Assembly: GCA_031835245.1 (NCBI GenBank)
Contig: JAVKOQ010000641.1
Location: 1 to 21,894, forward strand
Source: Balamuthia mandrillaris
Taxonomy: Eukaryota > Discosea > Longamoebia > Balamuthiidae
DNA length: 21,894 nt
Reading direction: 5' to 3'
Shown: positions 9,167-19,803 of the stretch, one piece after another
Layout: each line of letters opens with the position of its first letter
Position numbering within the stretch: the first letter of the stretch is position 1
Program-made: the position numbers and the translations under genes
Notes under the pieces: generated by a model
What the model saw: only the letters and a program-made list of their open reading frames with translations
Database searches by the model: none
What the model was told of the DNA's origin: nothing

Positions 9167-10335
9167 ATGAGGTTTTGGGCTGGTTCGGTTGCGCTATGTA
9201 CGCTTGTGGTGGGACTTTTGGCGGTGGGTCACGATGCACACCAACCGCTGGCTTCAGCTCCCTCGGGAGGTGACAGTTCGCTTTATCCGACCTCTCTGTC
9301 TTTCGGCAACGTCACCATTCACTCTTCGTGCGGTTGTGCTGCCTTCGCTTCCTGCCTCCAATCGCCCTTTGAGGCTCAAGTCAACTCCGCACTCGCTGCT
9401 CTTCACTCTTTTTGGTACCCAGAGGTATGTTGTGTGCTGGTTGTACCGTAACTAATTTTTTTGTGTTGGACTTGCTGTTTATAAATGGTTAATGAGCTTT
9501 GCTACTTTTGCACAACTTCAGGCGCGGGCGCGATTTGAACATCTAACCGAACTTGCTCCAGACTGCACCATTGCATGGTGGGGCAAAGCCATGACTTTCT
9601 ACACCCCGCTTTGGAGGTACGTCTCCGCTGCCGTATAGCACGTGTTATGTTCCAGGCGTTACCAGACATCTGACAACCACGGCATGCCGTTCTCTTGATG
9701 TTCCGTCATTCCTAAAAGCCCTCCAGGTGCTAGAGATACAGAAGAAGCTTTGCAGGCGTTAGCGGAAGGAGAAAAAACGTTTAAGCTGCCCAATGTGCGT
9801 GCCGTGGAACGGCGGCTGGTGGAAACGTTGGCAACGTTCTTCCGAGACAAGGCAAATCTTGCCAAGCGCGTACAAAACTATGCAGCCAACATGGCGCAAT
9901 TATGGCACGAATTTCCTCAGGAGAAGGAAGTCATGGCCTTTTACGGTCTTTCATTACTGGCAAACGCCGAAGTGATGATTGAAGAACACTATGCCGGTCT
10001 TTCCCGCTCTCCATCTCACTCTTCAGTCATTGTAGTGAAAGACAGAGACGCTGCCACGAACGCCATTCAGAACTTGCCATGGTTCAAGGCTTTGAAGCGG
10101 GCAGGGAAGCTGTGTGAGCTGTTGCTATCAGATAATGCTGCCCATCCCGGAGGGCTTCACTACCTACTGCACAGCTATGATCTTCCGCAGTTAGCCTCCC
10201 TGGCACTTCCCTACGCTGAAATTTACTCGGTCATTGCACCGAGAGTGCCTCATGCACTTCACATGCCAGCTCATATCTACCTTAGGTGCGCATCTGTTTT
10301 CGTTATAATGGAGTTTTCCTAACATCTCTTCATCG

Positions 10336-10373
<38 letters not shown>

Positions 10374-10951
10374 AAACCAAAGGTTGGGTATGTGGGACAA
10401 AGCCATTCAGCAAGACACGAAGGCCATGATTGTCTCTGAAGATTTTATGAATGTATATTACTCCGAGGCAAAGTATCTCTCCCGCCCAATGTATGACGAG
10501 TACCTTCACTCTTGCGACTATGCCATTTACGCCCACTTACAACAAGCCCAAGACCGTAAAGCGTTCGCCTTGGCTCAACAAGTAGCCACTATGACAGATT
10601 TACTTCCCGGTCTTACCATGGGGAGCATCTACAGCATCATTGCCAGCACATCCCGCTTTCTGCTTGAAACTCATCGGTGGGAAGAAGGAGCCAACTACCG
10701 GTTGACTCCACTTTTGTCTGGCGCGCTTCTCTCGTCAGATGGAACACCACTAGAGCCACCGCCTTTCGGCTATTGGCCCTTCATAATGGTTCATTACATC
10801 CGCTTAGTTTCTTTGGCCCACCTCTCTCAACCACCATTGGATAAAATGCGGGTTGAATATGAAACTATGCTTCGTTATTATGCGGAACGAGAGTTTGTTT
10901 GGACAGGAGAAGACACTGCAGAGCTTGGTGTCCTTTGGGTATGATCTTTCG

Positions 10952-10991
<40 letters not shown>

Positions 10992-11713
10992 CCTTTATTT
11001 TGCCCGCTCCTCTCCTTTACTGATGCTGTTTGCAGCGAATAGCAACACAAACACAGGTTGATGTGGCTACGGCATACATCTTGGAGGCTGAGGGACATAT
11101 TGATGAAGCTATCAAGATCTTGGCAGAAGCAGCGGATATGGAAGATGCTTTTCCCAAACCTAGCGTTAAACCTTCGGTACGTTTCAACCCAAGATTGCCT
11201 TTGCTCGGTGATTTAACTGGTCTCAAACAGGTGGTATATCCGGCAAGAGAACAGCTCGCAGATATGTTGCTGAAATACAAACGGTGTAAAGCTGCGCGGA
11301 ACAACTACAAACTCCTGTTGGAGCTACAACCAAATCGCTACAACGCAATCTTTGGGATGGCTCAGGCAGCCGAGCAGTGCAATGAACCACGAACAGCGGT
11401 TCGACATTTTACAACGTTTACTACTCAGGTCAGAGGATGCGATCTGGACGCTATCCACGAGTTACGCTCTGGTTATGTGGAAGATAGCTATCTTTTCTGC
11501 CGAGACGGTAGTCAAGAAAGTCGGCCTCATCATCTGCAACAGGCACTCGCCTTTCTTCACAAGGAGCTGCTTACAAGCCACGCACGGAGGCTGCATGTTG
11601 AGGGATTTGTAGTTTTGCAAATGTGGGCATTGCTGGGCATTTTGATATTGGCTGCATTAATGGGCTCCTTTGCCCCTAGCCCAGTCGCTGTACTCCGCAA
11701 GAAGCAGCAGTGA
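9167..11713 (+). CDS. Secretory TPR protein of a mainly bacterial family
   Basis: Exons: 9167-9424, 9522-9616, 9734-10285, 10383-10938, 11036-11176 and 11231-11713, about 694 aa. An N-terminal signal peptide (MRFWAGSVALCTLVVGLLAVG) and a C-terminal membrane helix (VVLQMWALLGILILAALMGSF) followed by a short basic tail suggest a type I membrane protein facing the secretory lumen or outside. The body has tetratricopeptide-like repeats and motifs typical of a bacterial TPR family: LHSFWYPEARARFEHL, DCTIAWWGKAMTFYTPLW, HPGGLHYLLHSYD, PHALHMPAHIYLRLGMWDKAI and YPAREQLADMLL. The function is unknown. The exon 3 acceptor was set at 9733 because the nearer CAG at 9726 gives the wrong phase. Confidence 0.82.
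9425..9521 (+). other. TPR gene intron 1
   Basis: 97 bp, GTATGT to CTTCAG, phase 0. The junction reads HSFWYPE-ARARFEHL. Confidence 0.9.
9617..9733 (+). other. TPR gene intron 2, acceptor chosen by phase
   Basis: 117 bp, GTACGT to GTGCTAG. A stronger-looking CTCCAG ending at 9726 would give a frameshift and an immediate stop, so the TAG seven bases further on is preferred. The junction reads PLWR-DTEEALQAL. Confidence 0.65.
10286..10382 (+). other. TPR gene intron 3 with CT repeat
   Basis: 97 bp, GTGCGC to CCAAAG, with a (TC)n run at about 10339-10368. Phase 2; the junction gives IYLR-LGMWDKAI. Confidence 0.88.
10939..11035 (+). other. TPR gene intron 4 with CT repeat
   Basis: 97 bp, GTATGA to TTGCAG, phase 0, with a (TC)n run at about 10957-10988. 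Confidence 0.88.
11177..11230 (+). other. 54-bp in-frame intron of the TPR gene
   Basis: GTACGT donor and AAACAG acceptor, phase 0, exactly 18 codons without a stop. Removal joins PKPSVKPS to VVYPAREQLADMLL, matching the spacing I recall in bacterial homologues. It is the shortest intron in the window. Confidence 0.72.
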
Positions 11714-11739
11714 ATGTAATTTTGACGAAAAAAAATAAT

Positions 11740-11745
11740 AATAAA
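11740..11745 (+). terminator. Poly(A) signal of the TPR gene
   Basis: AATAAA 27 bp past the stop codon at 11711-11713, in an A-rich stretch and followed by T-rich sequence. Confidence 0.75.
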
Positions 11746-11863
11746 AGTTATTCTACCTTTCATTTCGTGTTTTTTTAACATGCAAACACGACACAAAGCG
11801 AAAAAGAAGAAAGCAAAAACTGGAAAACGATGCTACGGCCAGTAACTGCAGCATCTGTATCCA

Positions 11864-11881
11864 TAGGGTTAGGGTTAGGGG
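11864..11881 (+). repeat. Interstitial TTAGGG array
   Basis: TAGGG TTAGGG TTAGGG G, about three units of the vertebrate/fungal-type telomere repeat, in the convergent gap between the TPR gene and the recombinase gene. A run this short can arise by chance or by break repair, so its meaning is uncertain. Confidence 0.75.
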
Positions 11882-12012
11882 CGGGTACTCAGAACCTACA
11901 GCATTCAACTCCCCATGGTCCATTCTATAAAACTCTAAGTCTATAAGTCCAACGGATAAAGTGGGACAAAGTAGCAATTTTTTCAATTTTCTCATAGGAA
12001 TATATATATAAT

Positions 12013-13513
12013 CTAACTGGATATAATCATAATATCATCATCATCATCATTATCATCATTCTCCTTTGTCTCTTCCTCTTCATCCAAGATGGATATGACT
12101 GTAGTGGTGGTAGTAGAAGTAGGAGATGATGGGAGGGAAGCATGGTCGTCATCCGGTGTGTCAAAGTCCCCATCATGGGCCACCAAGTATTTGTCTTTCA
12201 AAGCATCGAGATTGTTGAAGAATTCTGTGAGGAGATTGCGCCATTTGTCATAGCAATCATTGTTGGTTCGGCGTTGGGTAGGCAAGTGTTTGGCAATCTC
12301 CAACCAAGACCATCCATCACACAAGCGCCAAGTGACAAGTCTACGGATTTCTGGTGTCTGCCAAGCAATCCGTTGTCGATGACCATTCTTCTGATATTTG
12401 AGTCGATTGGATAACATTTGTTGTCGCTGCTGAAGTGCTCTGCGAACTCGTTGTCGTGGTGGTGTTTTTTCTTTTGAGTTATGATTCCTTTCATCATCAT
12501 CATCATCATCATCATCGTTTTTTTTCAGAACATCATTAGGAGAAGTAGGTAAGAATGGCTGCTCTTGACGATGAGAGGTGAGGAATGCTTTGTGAATGGG
12601 TGATCCGTTGACCAACTTGGGAAGTACAGGAGCTACAAACTCATCCACCAGCTCATTCAAGCCACTGAAAAAACCTTGTAGAATGCCAGAGATATGTTGA
12701 CGGCAAAGCTGACGATGAATATTGGGCCAACGAAGAGGAGATTTGTTTTTGGCCGCATAAGTTGCTGCAGCTTCAGCTAACACATCCTTGTCAAACTCAT
12801 CTGAATGATTGTCTACCCAAGCAGTACAACATTCAAGCCACAAGGAGCGATAAAATCGTATTTGTTGATCTTTGGTTGGTAAATCTGTTCGTTTCATGAA
12901 ACTAAAGAAGCAGTGTAAAAGAAAGAAAAAGAAAGAAAAAGAGAAAAAGAGAAAAAGAAAGAATGAGAAAGAAAGAAAGAAAGAAAAAGAGACAAAAAAC
13001 AAAGTGTGAATAAATGATGCAATGTCAAAAGAAGAACAAATAGACCAACACCAATCCATCAGAACAATTATTGTTTAGACCATGAATGTTGTTGCTGCTA
13101 CAATAAACCTCTGCGTTCGAGCTGAGCGCTGAGTCTAAAGGTGCATTTTTGAATGCAAACAAGCAAGCAAGCAAGCAAACAAACAAGCCATGACTGAATA
13201 GATTGATAGATAGTGGTAGATACCATCCAAACAAAACAAACCAGCAAACAAACAAACCAACAAACAAACAACAACAAGCAAAGGCCAACAAAAAAAAAAA
13301 CAAACAAACAAACAAACAAACAAACAAACCGTTGGCGAACAGCATGGATAAAACTCTGATAGTTGGTATCTGCAGACCACTTGGATTGTTGCAAAGCCTC
13401 TGGGGATAGATTGTGAAATGCTTCTTTGGTAACTAGCTCTGGAGCAATCACTGCAAGGGAGTGAGGATAAAAAAAACCACAAAGAGAAAAAGTAAGCACA
13501 GGTGGTTTATAGA

Positions 13514-13554
<41 letters not shown>

Positions 13555-14372
13555 AAGAAAAAACAAAAGAAAAACAAAAAATCAGATGAATAACAAACCA
13601 CAATGTCGAGGCCCAGGAGAATGATGATCAGCAGCAGCAGCAGAAGAAGAAGAAGAAGAAGAAGAAGAAGAAGAAGAAGAAGGATGAAGGGTGGTAACAT
13701 TGCTAACCAAGCGATTGGCCACAATAGCACGTTTTAATGTATCCTTGACGTAGACTTGCTGAGATCTACCACGAGGTACCCAACCTGCGATAAGGGCAGT
13801 GGTATCCAGTACATTGTTCTGACTATGCCCTTCCTGCAGTCCCTCCAAGATCAAGGCAGTGCAAAGGAAGCCAGCACGTAAGGAGTGAAAGGAGAATAAC
13901 CCTTCAGGATAACCAGCCCGAACAGCGCGGTCTTGCAGCTTGGCATTCAAAGTATCGCGTGACCATCCCCATAATGATGTTTGTTTTTGTTTGTCTGTCA
14001 AGCACCAGTTGTGAAACTCTCGCAAATCCAAACCATGCTTGCACAGCAGATGCTTGTTTAGCCAGTAAATAAAATCTCCAAGACAAACTCCAGCGGTTGA
14101 TGTTGTTGATGCAGCAGCGGTCGTGATGGTAGAGGTGGTAGTAGTGGTGCTAAGTGGCAATGAGGATAACGGGGATGGTGATGATGAAGATATTCCTCCT
14201 GGTGGTGGTGGTGGTGGTGGTGGTGTTAAATAACCTTCAAAAGTAACGACATGATTCCAATGATTTGGTATTCCTTTGGTGACTTGTTGGCGCAAAGAAA
14301 GGAAATAAAGAGGAGGAGAAAAGGCATCCTCTTGGTGGTGACAGCTGATGTTGCTGCTGCTGCTGCTGCGGC

Positions 14373-14406
<34 letters not shown>

Positions 14407-14750
14407 ATTGTTGTTGTTGGAAAAGGAGGATGAAAGTTTAGGTCGAAAGGCCACAATATCACCCAAACGAATGTTTGCTGCTGTAATGGCTCTGGCACCA
14501 GTACAAACACTGTGTAACCAACAACTGGCTTCACCAGCTTTGCTCACCAGTCCATCTGGAGTGGATGCGATGATATGCAAGACGTCATCCAGCAAACAAG
14601 CATCTTTGCACAATTGTTTGCTAGAACAGGAGGGTTTGGCTCTTTTGCAATGCCGAATGGCCTGTTTGACTTGATCTTTGATGGCATCCATTTGGTTCTT
14701 TAGCAACAACAAGTAGGCATGATCTGTTGCCATCATTGCTGTCGTGCGTC

Positions 14751-14790
<40 letters not shown>

Positions 14791-16186
14791 AGTGACACCA
14801 TCACCAAGAAGGGTTTTGGATAGAGGAGAAGCATTCCTGCTGGTTGTGGTGATAATAGAAGTAGGTGATGATGCTGGGGATGAAGAGATGAAAGAAACAG
14901 AGGAAGTGGAGGAGGAGGAGGAGGAGGAGGAGGAGGAGGAGGCAGCAAGGGTATCAAGCTGTTGTTGGATACTTTCATCATGCAAACGATAAAGACTGGC
15001 AATCATGACATCACGCACAGAGCTCAAGGCATACCCCACATCCAAAATCAACCATTGAACAAAGGCTCCTACATTATGGCGTTGGAGATTCAAAGGAAGA
15101 GCTGGCAAACATTGATGATGTGCACAATGCGCTTCCCAGATGGCCAAAGTCCAAGCATGTTTATGTTGGGTCGAAGGGCTCCATCGACTCGTCACTGCTG
15201 TCAACTCTGTCCAGCGCTCTTCTGACAAATGGTTCATCAATGTGATAGCACGAGAAAGACGTCTGCCAGCACCATCACCACCGTTACGACTACTGCTGCC
15301 ATGTGTGGTATCATCATTATTATCATTTGCTGTTCTAGCTCCAATATGTTGGTTATCTCTTTTCTTCTTTTCTTGTTTTTCTTCTTTGTGTTTTTCTTTA
15401 TCTTCTTCTTCTTCTTCTTCTTCTTTGTCGTCGGTCAACAACAACAAATCTATCAACGTTGGTGTGGCTGTTGTTTTGCTTGTTGCATCTATATCTGTTT
15501 CTGCTCCTCCTCCTCCTCCGTCTAATGAGGATGATGATAATGACAATAAATTACAATTGCTACCGCTATCCATAACATCTTCATTGTTCTCAAAGACAAA
15601 GGACTCTGAATTTGTTGAAGAAGAAGAAGAAGAAGAAAAAGAAGAAGAAGAAGAAGAAGCAAATGAAGAAGAAGAACCAGAAGAAGAAATCATCCTTTTC
15701 GGTTGTTGTTGTCGTGGTTGTGTTTGGGTTGTTGATGCTGTGGTGGTAATAGTGGCGGTGGTGGTGGCGGTGGTGGTGGTGGTGGTAGATGAAAAGGGTG
15801 ATGCAGAAAAAGGAGGTGAACAGAGTTCTGCAGGGTTATCAACAGTAGCAATAACTGGAGCAGAATCAAGGGTGGTAGCTGATGGTGGTGTTTTTAACCA
15901 ATAATGATCCAAAAACTGCTTGCGAATGAAAGAGCGAGAGTCCAGAGCCTGATAGGGAGGCAAGTGATGATAGAGAGATGTTGTGGATAAGGATGATGAT
16001 GATGATGATGATGATATTGAGACAATCATTATTTCATCATCCTCTTCTTTTGCTGCTGTTGCTACTATTGTTTTTGCTACTGCTACTTCTTTGTTGTTGT
16101 TGTTGTTGTTGTTGTTATTGTTGTTGTTTATTGGTGGAGGTTGGTCAAAGGCAGCAGGAATAGATAGATTATCTTCTGTTTGTTAA

Positions 16187-16218
<32 letters not shown>

Positions 16219-16691
16219 ATAGTAGACACAAACACAAACAACAAATTGTGAAACAAAAGAAACAAGAAGTTAGTAATTGAGGATGAATGAATAAAGAGAT
16301 GATAAAACTAAATGAGAACTATGTGGTTACTTGTTTTGTTTTTCCTTTTCTTTCCTAAAATCATTTTCTTTCTTTCTCTTTTTTTTCCTTTTTCATTTTT
16401 ATAATTGCCTTTTCATACTCAGTTGTCTTTTTTTGTTGCCTATCTATTATTTACAACAACAATCACTACTATTACTCACTTACTCTCACTCAGCACTCTT
16501 AACCATTATTACCATCACCACCATTATTACTTTACTATTCAGCTATCTATCCATTGTTTAACCAATATTATTACCATCAACCAACCAACCAACCAACCAA
16601 CTCAAGCTATCACTCAACTAACCAACAAATATAAAAAGAGAAAGAGATCACCTGCCTGTGTTACGGCGTTGTGAACGAGTTGTGGCTCCTT

Positions 16692-16730
<39 letters not shown>

Positions 16731-17123
16731 TAGATGACGCAGCCACAGCAGCAGCAGCACTTTGCAAAGATGATTTGGCTGCAGCAGTAGCAATAGCCTT
16801 TTGGGCAGCAGCTGCAGCCTTGCGCGTAGATTTGTTGCTAAGGCTCTTGGATGCACTTGTGTTTTCCTCTCCTTTCTGTTTTTCTGCTTCTTTTTCTCCA
16901 GCTTTTGCTTCTTCTTCTTCTTCTACTTCTTCTTCTGCTTCCTCCTCTTCTTCTTTTTCTTCTTCTTCTTCCTTGTCTCTGCTAGCATCTTTGCTTCTCT
17001 GTTCCTCTTCTTTTTCTTTTTCTTTTTCTTTTTCTTTTTCTTCTTCTTCTTCTTCTTCTTCTTCTTCTTCTGCTGTTGCTGCTGCTTGTTTAGCTGGGTC
17101 ACTAGCAGTTTGCTTTGATACTA

Positions 17124-17185
<62 letters not shown>

Positions 17186-18274
17186 TAAGACAACAACAAC
17201 CACAATCAGTAAGTAATGGAATGAGAAATCACAAAGGCATAACACTGCAAACAAACACCAAAAAGATAGCGCTCCGATGGAGCGCTAAACAATCAACACC
17301 AAAAGACAATCAAAAAACAATGAATAATAAAAACACAAAACTGGAGTTAAAAAGCTGCCGCTCCGACGGAGCGCTACTGCATAAGGATAGAATTGCAACC
17401 AAAACAGCCAAAAAGAAAAAAACACAAAGAGGAAAAGGACAAACAATCCAACAAACAAACTCCAACCAACAGACAAAATGAAATATAATACATACATCCC
17501 AACACGTCGATCAGAATGGAATCATCACTCTCTTCATCCACTGCAACTGCTGATGGAGCTGTCTTGGGCATATTTGTCTTGCTTTTGTTATTTCCACCAC
17601 CACCACCACCACCACCACGTGGTGTATCTGTATACATGCATGCATGCAAGTGAGATGCGATGCATTTGTGTGTTGTTATTGTGCAAAGAAAGGACGGATA
17701 TAAGCAAGTAATAACAAAAAGAAAAAAAGAAAAAAAAAACGAGTAGGAGTAGTGGATGTTGTGGTTGTTGTAGTAACCACCAAACATGAGCACCTCTTAC
17801 CTGTTGCAGGAGTGATATCAACACTCATGAGACTGGCAATCTCATCATCATCATCATCATCAGCATCAGCATCAGCATCATCATTCTCTGAGGAGCTGCT
17901 ATTGCTACTGCTGCTGCTGATACTAGGAGCAGTAGACTTGGTAGAAGCTGTAGGCTTCTTTTTCTTCTTGGATTTTTCCTCTTCCTGCTCTGACTCCTCT
18001 GACTTATCTGCCGCCTCTGACTCCTCCGACTCGGTGGCGGTCTTCTTTTTCTTCTTTTTCTGCTGTTGCTTTTGCTTCTGCTTCTGTTTCTGTTTCTGCT
18101 TCTGCTTCTGCTTTTGCTTCTGCTTTTGCTTCTTTTTCTTTTCTTTCAGCAGCACATCATCATCTGCTTTCCGTGGCTTCTTGCTTGTTGCAGGAGAAGA
18201 AGAGGCAGCAGAGGATGACATAGCTCTTGGGCGCTTTGTTGAGCTTGGTTTTTGCTGCTTTCTTTTTGCTGCTA

Positions 18275-18315
<41 letters not shown>

Positions 18316-19763
18316 ATGTCCATTTTGTCTACAAACTCACCAACTGATGTAGCATTTGCATCATCATCACCACCACCACCACCACCCAGACGACTGCCAT
18401 CATCAAGACTAAACTCTGCATCATTCAAACTACTACTCTGGTCCACAGCAGCAAAAGAGCGAAGGTCAGGCCCAAAAAACTCTGTCAAGTCAATGCAGGG
18501 GCTGGTATCAACAGAGATATCTTGCTGCAGCTCACTGCTCTTCTGAGCCAGCTTGTCCATGGCTTTTTGGTGCCTAACCAAATGGCATTTGGCGCGATGC
18601 TTCTCCCTCTTCATTTCTGTAGTGCCGACTTTGGTAGAGGCTGTATGGATGGGCTGCCACGTTTTGTCTTCCAATTGATCCACATATTGTAAATCCCTGG
18701 AGAGTAACAGAAAGAGAAAAAGAGAGAGAGAGAAAGAGAGAAAGAGAGAGAGAGAAATAAAGAGGAAAAGAGAAAAAGAAAAGTGAAAAAGTGGTGAGTT
18801 GTTGCTATGAAACAAACAAACAAACAAACAAACAAACAAACAAACAAACAAACAAACAAACAAACAAACAAACAAACAAATAAACAAACAAATAAAAAAA
18901 CGACTTACCAATCAGCTGCGAGTGGTGATATAGCATCCAGCTCAGGCAAATCTTTGACATGCACAATAGCAGCTGCATCGGATAACTGGCCTGCTGGCAT
19001 GTTAACTGTAGCAGAGCTGCTAGCTGTACTCTTGTTCTTGCTTTTGGTGCTGCTGCTGCTGCTTTTGCTTCGTCTTCGCTCAGGTTTTTTGGATTTTTCC
19101 ACTGCGATGTGCGGCCACACTCGCTCCAGCTGAGAACGAACCGGATGATGAATGCGTGTCTTCCAGACCTTTCTGTCCAAAGGATCCAACTCCAGCAGAG
19201 TATTCTGTTGTTGCGCTTCCTTCATCAAGCAGCGACGAACAGCGAGCACCAACCGCCTAACATCCTCCAAAGGTCCAGAAAGGTTGATGCTGGTAGAAAT
19301 GCGCATGCTTTTCAAGGATTTCAGACTGGCAAAGTTCAACGCGTTCTCTGCCAAGGCTTCTTGCACCGTAAAGGGAGGACAATAATGGGTCAGCTTTATA
19401 TGGTAGAGGAACAACTTTTCCTTGGCGGAATGCTGCTTATCTACTATCGCTTCCTTTTGGGCCGCTTGCTCTAATTGCTGGTGATCCAGTGGGGGATGTA
19501 AGAAGGCCTCTGGATCTTCCTCCATCATCGCTTCTTCTTCTTCTTCTTCTTCTTCTTCTTCTTGTTGCTCTTCGTCTTCATCTTCCTCTTCCTCTTCTTC
19601 TGACATCCTCTCTTGTTGTCCTTTCATTCGATGACGGCTTGTTGTTGCCTTTGGGGGAGTAGCTGACATAAGGGCATCTGCCAAAGACGACTCATGTAAC
19701 CATTCTTGGCTCAACGGTGGCAAGCGAGTATTTTCCTCGTGTGTTGGGCTATCACTATGAGTA

Positions 19764-19803
<40 letters not shown>

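Larger units (their letters stand above)
11714..12012. other. Convergent intergenic gap, host block to recombinase gene
   Basis: 299 bp holding the TPR gene 3' end, a short TTAGGG array and a (TA)n run (about 12001-12010) just past the minus-strand stop. No minus-strand AATAAA was found in it. This is the boundary where intron size and repeat type change. Confidence 0.7.
16665..19754 (-). other. Low-complexity charged middle region of the giant protein
   Basis: Four exons (19754-18909, 18696-17801, 17627-17496, 17120-16665) code for polyGlu, Lys/Gln tandem KQKQ, polyAla, polyAsp, polyGly and Ser runs. Short ordered islands lie between them, for example DPLDRKVWKTRIHHPVRSQL and DLQYVDQLEDKTWQPIHT. 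Likely disordered, nuclear and basic/acidic patterned. Several homopolymers are pure triplet microsatellites and may vary in length between alleles. Confidence 0.75.

Noticed and set aside
15140-15904. Long plus-strand open frame opposite the recombinase exon
   Set aside because: It is mostly polySer, polyGlu and polyVal from triplet repeats read antisense. The minus frame carries the recombinase motifs.
16658-17188. Plus-strand open frame rich in Leu, Ala and Ser
   Set aside because: It is the antisense shadow of a Glu/Ala/Ser-rich minus-strand exon that splices in phase with its neighbours.
17752-18546. Plus-strand open frame with Phe/Cys repeats
   Set aside because: It arises from antisense reading of Lys/Gln triplets (CFCF for KQKQ) in the giant gene.
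18810-18892. CRISPR-like or other spaced repeat array
   Set aside because: It is a plain (AAAC)n microsatellite with no spacers, inside an intron of a eukaryotic gene.
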